DNA of 64,000 bases from Chrysomallon squamiferum (Eukaryota; Mollusca; Gastropoda; Neomphalida; Peltospiridae). The translations under genes and the position numbers were made by a program. The DNA lies in NCBI GenBank assembly GCA_012295275.1, contig CM022665.1, positions 40,625,152-40,689,151 of the forward strand, written 5' to 3'. Under the pieces are notes generated by a model. The model searched no databases, had not been told where the DNA came from, and worked only from the letters and a program-made list of their open reading frames with translations. The first letter of the stretch is position 1, and each line of letters opens with the position of its first letter. Positions 34,101 through 46,344 of the stretch are shown here, in pieces.

Positions 34101-36781
34101 ACAGATTTAAACTGGTACACTTTTAAAATCATTAGAAACAATGGTTTCCATTTGATTTTAAAAATCATAAGCACCAAAACCACACCATTTATCTACCAAG
34201 CTTAGAGAGATGGCTTAAAATATATACTTAAAGTATAATATAAATAATGAAAGGTAATGAATGAAACTATATTTAAAAGGTACAAATTAATACACTTCCA
34301 AAGCTGTTTTTCTGGAAACTGGATAAATGGTCTTATAATAAAATAAAAAAACCCACAAAAAACATTAGTCCATATGACTAGTCATATCAATGATATTATA
34401 TAAGACTGTGCATCTCCGATATCTAGTAAGCGTTAATATAAAATTAATATAATTCATTCAGTAATTTGGCAGTCTAAGGGTTAGTACCTCTGTTTCAACG
34501 GGGTCTGTGTCTGGTTCTTCCTGGATCAGTGTGTGCAGCTGTTTTGGTTTTGGAGGTGAACCATTGAGAGCATGACACTGAATCTGACTCACTGGTGGAT
34601 TCTTTGGTCTGAAATGAGAATAAAACATTAAAAAAAAAAAATAATGTATCTGAAAAGTGAAAAAAAAGAAAAAGAAGCTAAGGTTCATGTATTATTGGTA
34701 ACTGAAAATGAACTGAAATAATTATTAAATAAAGTATATTACAGACAACAAAGCACATACCACAAAATTGTAGTTTTTGTATGTTGTTAACAATCTAGAT
34801 ATATTTTGTCACTTGAAAATTATATATATTTACATATGTAATGATATGAAAATCATATACATGTGCATTCTATGTCCTTGTCTGTCTATATATATATATC
34901 TAATGATATTGAAATCATATATACGTGTATTCTGTATTCTAATCAATCTATATATATTTAAGATATGGAAATGACAAGTATGTGTCTTCTAAATCCTTGG
35001 AATGATATGTGTACATATTTTATGACACAAGACAAATAACATGTATGCAGGTACCAGACCAATTATCTGGTGTCCTGAAATCCGGAATGTCCAGAAAACC
35101 AGAATTTTTTTTTCCCCGACGCTATTTTCATAGTTCGCGCACGCTGGTGTACCTCACCAGCCAGAACTACTCTTTCAAGCCGCATGGCATTCATTCACTC
35201 GCCGCATTGTTTACATGTCAAGTCACCACAGTTGTGTAACATCAATTTTGTTTATGTTTTTAATTTTAAAATGTTTATGCCTAATTATTTATGTATTTAG
35301 ATGCCTTGGTATCAGAAAACAGGAAAATCCAGAAATCTGGAATGCCTTACGCCCTAAGGAGTCCAGATAATTGGTCTGGTATCTGTATATATCTGTGAGT
35401 GTATGTTTGTGTATGGGATTTATCTCCATGTGTGTGTATGATATGTGTGTGTATGATAAAATCACAAGACACTAACCTGAAATCTGGATGGGCACACAGA
35501 AGAGAAGTAAGAATAACAACTTCATATTCACATGTTGACATCTCTTTCAGCTGATATATTTCACCGTGACCCTCGGGCTGACACACGTAGAGAACTCTGG
35601 CTCTGCGAGGTGCTTTGGTCAAATCACACGGGGTACCGTTGGTCATATTAACCTCAAAGTAGGGCAGTGAAATTCCATCAATTTTGCGCACTTTAATCTG
35701 TTACATAATAAAAGTTAATCAACTACAGTGATACTTCAGAATACACTAACAGAGAGAAATAACCTGAATTTTTAATACTTTTTTTTACAGAATGATTAAA
35801 TCAGATAAGAATGAAAATAAAATAAAATGTCTCTTGTGAATAATTACTTCAATGTGAAAGTTAATAATTTTTGGTATTGTATTTTATTTAGCAAAATAAT
35901 ATACTGACATATAAAATTGCCAACAGAGATGATAGACAAAATGATTAAATCAGATGCCTCTTCTGAATAATTATTTGAATGTGAAAGTTAGCAAAATAAA
36001 GTTAGTATGTATTTTATGTACATGAATTACAAAAATCTTCAATTACTAGAAAACAAAAATTCTTATATCAAGAGTTGACAACATGGAAATAAAACACTAC
36101 AAACCTCTGACTGATCTTCACTTTCTGTACTTACAACTGAAACAAAATAAATATAATATCAATTAGTGCCTGGAAGTGTAACATACGCAAGAATTTTTTA
36201 TAACCATTACAGCAGTCCTAAATCATAAGAGCAATTTTGGAGATAACTGTTGCTGAAATAAAAATGAAATGCCCAAAATGTTATGAGCTGGTTTCCTATT
36301 AAATGTGAATGACAAGTTAAGATTACAACAGCAAAGATGATTTTAATTAAAATCTACATAACACAAATTCATTCTGATTTCAGTTGGTTAGTAAATCGTT
36401 TATATTATTATCTAATTTTTCGCTTTTATTATTGTTTTGAAATGGCTTTATTACCGTTAGTGCTTTTATCAACACTCAGTATTAAGAATTTAATAGGTAA
36501 CAAAGATTTACAACATATTAGATGAATGAATGGATATTTCTTCAAAACATTTCAGTATTATTAATTAAGTTTAAAATATTGTTTTTATAGGATTTTTAAA
36601 ACATTTTTTCATTTTAAATTCTAAACGTTTTATGCCTTGAAAAAGATAAAAATGTTGACAAAGTGATCTGACATATTAATTATATTTAAATACAGTTACT
36701 TTAATGTAATACAGTGTCATTTAGAGTAACCTCAAACATGCATGTATACATCCAAATATGCACATAAGTAAATATTTTAAT

Positions 36782-36816
<35 letters not shown>

Positions 36817-37041
36817 TGAAAAATAACACAAACCACTTGGCTCTTTTAAAGAACTTAAATCAGCAATTCCCAGATAATATTCTTGTAATTTAGGTTTCTA
36901 TAAAGAAAGGGGAAAATGTCACAATATATAAAAAGTATCAGTTGAAACAGTCATCATATTTCTATAAGCAAAATTTGAATAAATGATAAACATACTAAAA
37001 CTTATCAATAATCATTTCAAATGACTTTAAAGTTTAATGAA

Positions 37042-37077
<36 letters not shown>

Positions 37078-40058
37078 ATTACATACATGAAAATTCATTC
37101 ACAACCATTATCATTTATGTGCCAATAATAAATCAAAAATGTTTTTGTGTAAATACTATTATATTTGTTACAGTAAAACCTTGTGTTTTGTTGTTCTAAG
37201 CAAAAAGTTACAATCACAGATATGAATATTCAGTGGAACAGAGTAATATTAACTCTCAAAATGCTTGCTTGAATTGATGTGTTAAGCCATGACTTTAAAT
37301 TATGTACTAATTCACAGCTTTATGTGTTATTTTAAGACAAGTGCAGTTTACTCTAAATACATGTCAGACATAACTGATTGGATGTTAATGTCTTTTTTAA
37401 TATACCATACCTGGCCTTGGTCTTTTGTTTCATGATACTGTCGTATATGTTTCCCATGACATAATTCATAAGTCCAGTAACTTTCTAACTGAAACATGGA
37501 AAAAGTGTTTGTAATTTATATTTTACATTCATACATTTCTTGATATTACACCACCACAGCTTTCTATTATGTACTCAACAATGATAATATACTTGTGATT
37601 GAGAATAAAACCAAAATTCGTGATTTATTATTAAAGCAAATAAAAAGATTTTAAAATTATCACCACAACAAATATTAGCTCCTTTTGAAGATAAATCAAC
37701 AAAGCAATATATTTTAGAAATTTAAACACACAGTATAAAATAGCAGGTATGTGTCCAGTTTTAATAAAATTAATTAAGTATTTGAAAAGTTCATGGGATT
37801 ATTTTATTATTTTTGCTGTGTTTTGTTGTGTTTTATTGTTGTTTTTTGTTGTTGTTTATTTGGTATAGGTGGTGTTGGGTTTTTTTGTTTTGTTTTCTAT
37901 TTATTACTAGTGTCAGAAATATTAAAACTACAAACTCAGATGAATATATTCCAATATAACTTTTGGTTGAAATATTACAAACTAAAAACTATTTTACCCT
38001 GTAAGAGCAGCTTGTTTGTGTAAACAGTCTTTTCATTAACTCCAGCGCAGATGGCCCACTGTATCTCTTGCGAGCCTCCTTCCAAAAAATAAAATAATTA
38101 AAAATATATTTTTTAAATAATAAAAAAGTGTAGAAGTAAAGAAACAAATTAATGTCAGTTTAAAAAGATCAACAATTAGATATTGGGTTTCAACAGTGGT
38201 TTTTTTTTAACTGTAACTCAGTTTAAACATATTTATACATAGATTTATTCAACCCTTACATATGTGCCATTTTGTTCCACAACCATTCACTGTCTTTGAG
38301 ACAGCTTCATGATGCCACCCCTTAAAAAAAACCTGTTAACTTATGAAGGTAAAAATGTAGAATACCCAGTTTATTAGGAAGAGGCAAAAGTTGATATCCT
38401 GCATTAACACTATATGTGTATATATATATATATATATTATCCTTATCCTGAAAGGCAATAAATAATGGAGTAGATCAGTATCTATATGTTTACTGAATTA
38501 TATAAATAATATTAGTAACAGAGTTTCATTTGGGGCCATGTAATAACAAGATTATGCTCTTGGAAGATTTGTTACATCAATCTAGTTGTAAATAAGATCC
38601 AAACCAAATATAATTTCTTTTTATTTTTTTTTTTTTTTTTAAAGAACCATATATTTTCATTAAAATTACCTAATTATTATTTTGTTATCAAGTAATTTTA
38701 TATGTTGCTGTTAATGGCCACAGTTTTTATTGGAAGTTCAAAATATCAGAAGACTATTAACAAGGTATGTGGATATTATGAAATACAAAGATAATACTGC
38801 CTTTCACACATTCAAGTTTTCAAATTATTTAACTAATTAAATATTTAATAAACGTTCATTTACCTCTTTAGTTTCTCTGGCTGCAGGTAATATGCATGTA
38901 TATTTTTCATTGTTAGATGTTGTCATTAACATCTGGTTTTCATCTGCTTCCTGAAAAATACACAAAAAGAAGAAAAAAACGTAACTAAAACTTGTCAAAA
39001 GAATTTAATATAAATTAAGACTCAAAACAAAATAAATCAAACAATAATATTAAACATAAAACTTCGAAACAGTGAGACAGAGGAAATCATTAATAATAAT
39101 AGTAATAACTTAGACAGAACATTTTAAACAATCCTAAATGATTTTCAGCTTTTTTTCCCCTTTATTTGTTTAACATACATTCATAAGACAGATGGATATC
39201 TATACTGACATGATTAGTGGTGGACTTAACTTTCTTATAAAGTAATAACTTACTAAGTCTTAGACTGATACGAGATTAAGTAAGTATGTTATAAAAAAAT
39301 ATTAACCTGGTCAAATATCCTATTTCCATTACATAAAATAACTACCTGGTCAGAATTGTTAATTAATTATTTTTTAATTGTTAATTAATGGCAAGTAAGA
39401 AGATAGTGCCTGCAAACTCACAACATATATTATCTAAAATGTTATCTTAGTCTTATTATATAAGTTCTATAAGATTTGATGGAAATATAATGGCTTAATT
39501 GATTCAGAATGAAGAGCTATTTATACTGAATTTCATTTGCCATGACTCTCTATCAGAATGACAGCAACTCAGTTCACAAGTTCAAAACCTACCTTCACAA
39601 TTACAGAACTGAATGAAACTTCACCAGTTTCTAGATGAAATGTTATAGTAATAAATGTATTTCATTTTGAACAAAAACCATAGACTGATTGGTGTGTTTT
39701 GATCGGTTGATCTTGAGTAAAATTTTATAACAAACGAATTACATAAAAAAATGACGAATTTTAAATTTTTTAAAATTACGATGAATACGGATAGAAAACA
39801 CCAGTAATGAGTAAATAATTGGTCGAATCGATAAAAAAATCTGTATTTTGGGGACAGCCCTCTGCATACTCGCGATGCTCTTAACAGTACTATCGGGGGA
39901 AAATGACGTCAGCGAAATATTGGTTTGTAACGTACCTAGAAAGGCTAGATTAAGATGGAAATATTATTTCAACAGATGATCACGTGTGAACGAATGGATG
40001 AACAATATTGACAGCAATAGACATCCATAATACGCCCAGGAAAATATATATATATATT

Positions 40059-40089
<31 letters not shown>

Positions 40090-40261
40090 AAATAAATAAT
40101 AAATGTTGCAATAATATTTAAAATACCTTTATTATTTCGAGCGGACCTGCCCAGTTAATCATAAATAATTGACTGTCCATAAACGGGTCAATATTCCCTC
40201 CATGTACATTTAATATGACAGTTAGACCAGTACAAATCCATATATTTAAATAAAAATACAT
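31191..40261 (-). CDS. ERLEC1: Endoplasmic reticulum lectin 1 (XTP3-B), two MRH domains
   Basis: Lumenal ER lectin that recognises trimmed N-glycans on misfolded proteins for the HRD1-SEL1L degradation complex. Exons in transcript order: 40127-40261, 38864-38950, 37998-38078, 37411-37488, 36834-36897, 36105-36136, 35477-35697, 34488-34608, 33590-33751, 33383-33442, 32844-32953, 32439-32516, 31627-31705, 31191-31265. Total 460 aa, against 483 in human. Residues 1-22 form a signal peptide ([19 protein letters not shown]). MRH domain 1 spans about 68-233 ([18 protein letters not shown], then TCEYEVVIL). MRH domain 2 spans about 321-445 ([19 protein letters not shown], then LCEYVLGIESPVFC). Domain 2 has the WW motif and the Gln, Arg, Glu and Tyr expected for glycan binding; domain 1 has YW instead. 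The intron after 33383 must be read as GC-AG to keep frame. TMEM87 lies divergently upstream. Confidence 0.95.
32954..33382 (-). other. GC-AG intron of ERLEC1
   Basis: On the minus strand the upstream exon ends CATGAT and the intron begins GCAAGTATAT, the known GC-AG donor consensus, ending in TTTGTTTAG. This junction gives YHD-DKNGRT, which aligns with the YHEDK segment of human ERLEC1. Using the GT four bases further on would shift the frame and stop at once. Confidence 0.8.
34838..35002. repeat. About 58-bp minisatellite, three copies (ERLEC1 intron)
   Basis: Three diverged units start near 34838, 34899 and 34957. Each has the pattern taatgatatGAAATCATATa, then acgtgyattct, then a TATATA-rich end. 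Confidence 0.7.
35048..35385. mobile_element. Pogo/Tigger-like miniature element in ERLEC1 intron
   Basis: A 338-bp element has terminal inverted repeats. The left end is CAGGTACCAGACCAATTATC, continuing TGG; the right end read in reverse is CAGATACCAGACCAATTATC, continuing TGG. TA follows the right end, and TG (one change from TA) precedes the left. Inner motifs such as atccggaatgtccag recall Tigger ends. No transposase is present, so it would be non-autonomous. Confidence 0.7.
35788..36030. repeat. Imperfect direct duplication in ERLEC1 intron
   Basis: The string aatgattaaatcagat, followed by a TCT-tgaataattayttsaatgtgaaagtta segment and agcaaaataa, occurs once from 35790 and again from 35939. 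Confidence 0.65.
39904..39911. promoter_or_regulatory. Palindromic CRE/ATF-type site in ERLEC1 intron 1
   Basis: TGACGTCA lies about 350 bp inside the gene from the ERLEC1 start codon, in a locally GC-rich patch (39840-39960). Motif match only. Confidence 0.3.
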
Positions 40262-40486
40262 TCTAGTAACAAAAGGTATTAAACCGACAATTCTGTCAAC
40301 ACAGTCACGAAATGAATTTAAATTAGGAAGTCATTGACGTGTACAATGATCCAAAGTTTTCATCTGACAGCCATGACACTAGTATCGCAGTAAATTAACA
40401 ACAAATCCTAGCAGTAATTATCTCCGGACTACTATTTCAAATCAAACACGGACCATCTGCAGATCAAAAACAAAATACGATGCTGA

Positions 40487-40538
<52 letters not shown>

Positions 40539-40836
40539 GTCATCATAGAACAGTAATTAATTATTATATTTACTGAAATGAAAATGTTCGTTACATACAT
40601 TTTTAATTCTTATTAAAAACTATAAGAAATTACTAAAGAATATCAATAAAAATGACAATGTAAAACAGTGTGTTCAACAGCTACTTAATAATTTAGCTAT
40701 TCTATTCGTATTTGCTAAATAACCCAGCTAGTTATAAATTTTGGAATTTTGCTGTAATGGCCACATGACATGAGAGTAATATTATTTTATAATTGATACA
40801 TGCAGCCATGAAAGCAACAACAAAATAATAATAATA

Positions 40837-40896
<60 letters not shown>

Positions 40897-41168
40897 CTGC
40901 TTCTTCAGTGTACTTCAGGTGCGGGAAAAAATAAATATTAAAATGTCCGGAAACATGTTCTGGTTCTATAACAGTATTATCACAATAAAAATAAATATTT
41001 AAATAAAAGTTTTAAAACAAATTCATTGTTAATTGAGTACTATGCTTACCAATTAATAGCTTCACTAATGTAAGGTTTTAAAAAATAATAATAATAATAA
41101 ACCAAAAATACATATTTACACACGTCTTCATTTAGTGCGGATCTAATAATTCATGTTGTCAAAGCAAG
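40262..41168. promoter_or_regulatory. Shared divergent promoter region, ERLEC1 / TMEM87
   Basis: Start codons of the two genes face away from each other across 907 bp. The interval contains (ATT)n arrays at 40488-40537 and 40824-40894. A TGACGTG core (40335-40341), as bound by XBP1/ATF6, lies about 75 bp upstream of the ERLEC1 start codon. A CAAGATGGCG (YY1-type) core overlaps the TMEM87 start. No coding exon is seen. Promoter function is inferred from position. Confidence 0.55.
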
Positions 41169-41174
41169 ATGGCG
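41165..41174 (+). promoter_or_regulatory. YY1-type motif over the TMEM87 start codon
   Basis: CAAGATGGCG matches the YY1 consensus AAGATGGCG exactly, with the ATG as the TMEM87 initiation codon. YY1 sites that overlap start codons are a known feature of some TATA-less genes. PTGR2 shows a related AAATGGCGG at its start (21613-21621). Confidence 0.45.
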
Positions 41175-44100
41175 AGTTCCGCATTACAGACGTTTGTGAT
41201 TCTTCTAATGAGTGCATACATCTTCTGCATGCCAGAACAAGGTGTTTGGGTTGTCACTTATGATGATGTAAATATATATATTTTTTCTTCTTTTGTTTTT
41301 ATAATCAAGTTAAATACATATTTTAATGTTATTTGAAAACAGTGTAACTTTAAGCATAATTTTGTATTTTTGGTCATCGTTTCGCCGTTGGTACCAAAAC
41401 ATTTGTATGAAAAGTAAAATTTAAGTGTATTTTCAAAGCATTAAATTTGTTGTTTGTCAAGAAGTTGAAATATATTTGAATCTGGGGTTAAATGAATAAT
41501 ATTACGACACTTATTTATAGAACTGTTTCAATATTTATGACTCATTGCTATGTAATTATCATTTATCATTATCATATTATGAATGGAAAAGGTCAATTTG
41601 TCATTTTATGCAGATGATTATAAAAACTGATTCCGCTGTATTTTGTCAGCTTCCATTGCTTCCTATTGTTTTTCTTTTTTTTAAAGTGACTGTTAATTTA
41701 TTTATATGGCTATTGGCTTCTTTCTTGTTCTGGTCAGTACACCAAGAACACTATATCAAAGGTTTCCCTCATTTTCAGAGTATATATAAATTGCATTTTT
41801 GAAAGCTATAAATCACATTAAATGGCAGATAATAAGAGAAATGCAGTGTGTGTCTTTCCACTAGCATTAAAACCCCTGTTAGGTTTAACTGTTAACATTG
41901 TAGACAGAAATGTATTCATTCACTACATCCTAAACAACTATTGCATTCATAGACTAATAATATAATGTATAGTGGTCTACACCAGAAATCAGTTGAACAT
42001 CTTGAAAGTAAATCTATGTCTCTAAAATTAAAATAACAATTACCTAACTTGAAAACTTCAGAACATTATTTGTAATTTTTTGATTGATCATTATATTGAT
42101 TTATTTCAAAGTTTAACATGAATGTATGTGTGAAAACACTGCATTTTCTCTTTATAAAAATTTGATATTAGGATTTCTTCTGGCATTGCTGGAAAGGAGA
42201 CATGAATGTGATTATATGTATGTGAGCTGAAGATCATGCTTATGCTAAGAAATTATGTCCAGACATTTAGATATGTGGAGTAAATAACAAGTTCTTAATT
42301 TGATAGACATTTTAATATCCTCTGTTTTTGTAGTTGTATAACTTTGCTATTAGAAAACACATGTATTTACTTTTCTTATTTTGTTTTATTGTGACTATTT
42401 TATTTATTTATTTGCATGTATGTGATAATTATCTATATATACAAAATTTACTTATCGTCTTCATAATAATAGTTGTTTCAGAAAATTTCTATGTCAAACG
42501 AATGTAATATTATTAGTGTCAGTATTCTTTCTTTTTTTTAATTTAAATTACATTTTTATATGCATTAAGAATTACATATTATTATTTTTTGTCTGTCAAA
42601 CAAACAGAAAAATTGATTTGTTTCCATGTTAAGCAGATAATAAGGATTTTATTTTTATTTATTTTTACCTTCAGAACATATTTATAATATTATACCATGT
42701 TCCTATGTGATGTTGTGGGCTACATCCTAAAATGGTTAATATCCTACAACTTCCTTGTTGAAAGTTCTTAAATATAACCACAAATAAATGTGGACACGTA
42801 TGTTTAAAAGAATGAAAAGGTATTTAATAACAGCTACATTCAGTAAAATAAATTATCTCTTTTATGACCTTTCTGTTGCTCTCTGTGTTGTCCTGGAATG
42901 AATTTTGTTTGCTACTAGAGTACACACTAGAAGTGCAGTGGGTCACAGGGATATTAATCTGCGGACACAGTTAACTGGTTTCTATTACAGCCGTCTGTCT
43001 GAGATTACAGTGAATACTTTCCAGTCTTTTGTAAAGCACTGGGTTTTTTTATTTATGTTCTTGAAATAATTTTATGCATTTAATATACTGTGAAAATTGT
43101 GTGTGTGTTTGTCATTTGAAATTGTTATATGTGTTACTATTCACCTGTCTCATAACACAGAGTCATTATATTTTTGTATGTGCAAACCAGCTTTAAATTA
43201 TTATTTTTTTATAATTGTTTTAACACACACATATATACAAAGAGAGAGATATATAATTTATATAAGTTACATTACACGTTTACATCCAAAAATTAATATA
43301 TGTCTATTGAACTGAATAAAATGAGTTGTAGCTTTTAATCAATACTAAGCAGGACATTAGCATACATTCTTTGTGTATAATTTAGTTGTGGTGTTTGCTA
43401 CACATGTAACTGTTGGGTTTCACTGCATGCTGGATTTTGTTTCCTATGGTGTACAGTAATACTTACCATTAAAATTATTTATTCCTTATTTTAATTTTAA
43501 TTTTAATATTTTTTTATTTTTTTCTTTTTTCTTTTAATATTTTCTCTTAATTTTTTATTTTATTTTATTTTATTTTATTATTAAACAATATGCAATAACA
43601 TAATATTCATATGTTAATGTTTAGTATAGTGTTTTTATTTTATTTTGTAGCTATAAACATACATGTTATTATAATTAATATTATTATATAATATTGTCCC
43701 AGTTACTTTAAGAGGATATCATTAAAAAATTGAACCTTATCTCAAGATGACTACATTCTATCAAATTTCAGTCTGTAACAAAACCAAATGCATCACAAAA
43801 ACTAAAACTTGTTTAAAACATGCCTCAATTGGAGGGACCCCAGAATAATTACTGATAAAGGTAATTATGAATTGGATATGGGTATTGCATTACATTTTGT
43901 TACAATAATTCTAATCTTAATTATTTAAAGATGAGGATAAGTGTATTAGCAAGAAGTTGTTTGTCTCTACTATTTATATATAATCATCATTATTTAATTT
44001 ATCTTTTCTTTTTCTTTTAAATTATATTTTATTCAGCTTTTAAATTTACTTTTTAAAAATCTCTCACATTAAATAACACACACACATACACAATACATGT

Positions 44101-45092
44101 ACACTAAAAACATACATAACAATTTGCAAGTATAAACTTTTATTCATTAAAGTGCAGCAGATTGTACTCTTTGTTTGCAGCCATGATGATTTGTTTCATT
44201 TATGTTAAATGAATAATCAGTTTGCTTGGCCATGATCACTGCTATCATCAACTAATGGATGGATGTTATTAATTTATACAAGTCCATATATGCCTTTATT
44301 TTCTAAATATAGCATTAACATAAAGTGAAACATCTGTTGTTTGGTACATGGAAATAACATGTAAGTATTGATGAAGTCAGTGGACAGAATAAATAAGCTA
44401 TGTTTTGACTCCGTGTCTGAAGCTTGAATATTTAGAGAAACTAAATAGTAACTAATGTTTTAAGTTTCCATTAATTTAAATTTGATTTATCTTCAAGTTC
44501 ATCTAATTAGAATATTTGTGTTACTCATCTGCTAAACCAGTGAGTGTTTAACAGCACCTCAACAACACATTTTAGTATTAAGGATGTTTGGGTGTTGAAT
44601 ATGGTGTCCATAAATGATGATATAAACTAAAAAGCCAACTTTCATCATTCCATACCTTTCTCTTTAGCAGCATGTAATTTAACTTAACAGTATTAGCAGC
44701 AAATGATATTTTGTATGTGCCCTCCCATGTACAGACTGCATAAATTACAGAGCAATGTCTGGAACTGGAAATAATCCACAGAACAGACCAAAATTTAATA
44801 TGACTTGTTATCCTTGTGTCTTCTTCATTGAAGTTTACCCATTAAGATCTTCTCCCATTACAGAAACAGCCACAAGTTGTTTTATTGTTTGGTTCATCAA
44901 GATAAAATAATATGAAGTTAATTAATCCAGATCCTTTGTAGAGTGGTGGTAAAATAGTAAAAGACATAATCAGCATTTTTCGTTGGATCTACGTGTCTGA
45001 CTTGTGTCCTAGCCTTGACTTTCAATTTTTGTTGTGTGGAGAAATTATGAATAGAGACTAGTGTTACTCTTAGACCTGTGTTTTATTCTGTG

Positions 45093-45159
<67 letters not shown>

Positions 45160-45858
45160 TTTATATTTTTTAAAATTTTTTAATTTTAAACTTTTTTAAA
45201 CTTTGTTTTTAAAAATAAAATTTAATGTATTTATATTTTTTTATATTTAAAAAAAATATATTTATTATTATTATTTATATATAAATCATTAAATTGACCA
45301 TGATACTTGAATTTTATTATTTTGTTAACAAAATTTAACATAATAGTTTTTCTGTTTTTATAAACATCAGATTATATTCCTTAATATTCATTGTGAGGTA
45401 TTCACTTAATTTACAACAACAAAAAATGCCTCAAAACATGTGCCTTTAATCTTGAAACTTTGGGAGTTAAAACATCAAAAACAATTGGGACATCTATTTT
45501 ATTTAAGTTTTTAAAACAGTTTATATCCTCCTACTATTTATAACACAAGGATAGAGAAACACACCACACATTGAAAGTTGTCAATAATCAAAATAAAAAC
45601 AGTGCCACTTGATATCCTGTTAAAACAGATGCATTAGGTTTTTCTGTATCAGTTTACATGTGTGTATAAAAACACATTTCATTCTGTCAGTATGTGCTAT
45701 GGTTGATTATAATAAATATATTTTGCTTTTATTATTAACAAAGAATGAGATTTTCAGAAATGAAGTGATTATACTGCAGTAGAAATATAACTGATCATTA
45801 CTACACATACTACTGAAGATGTATGATGACTAAAATCTTTTGAAAATGTTACTGATTT

Positions 45859-45914
<56 letters not shown>

Positions 45915-46276
45915 CATGATTATTTTCAAGGCTGTAGAGATTCTAGTTCTTCAGTATTATTTGACATCTTTGAAGTAAAAAAATGACTAATGTTTTCCTG
46001 TTGCTAGGATTAAACTTACGATCAGTTTTAGCCAACTGCTATACAAATTGTGTTATTAACTGAGACAAGAATACCGCGTATGAAACCAAAGAGTGGTCAT
46101 AAAATAGCTAAGCCTAATGTAAAATGAATAGCTGTTGCGATGGAGATGTCAGTGAACAATAAATCATGATTGTGTTGTGTTGTATTACTATTACAAATAC
46201 TATTAAAGATGTATGATGAGCCAAAGTTTTCAAAAATTTTACAGATATTTATTATTATTGATTATTACTATTATTG

Positions 46277-46344
<68 letters not shown>

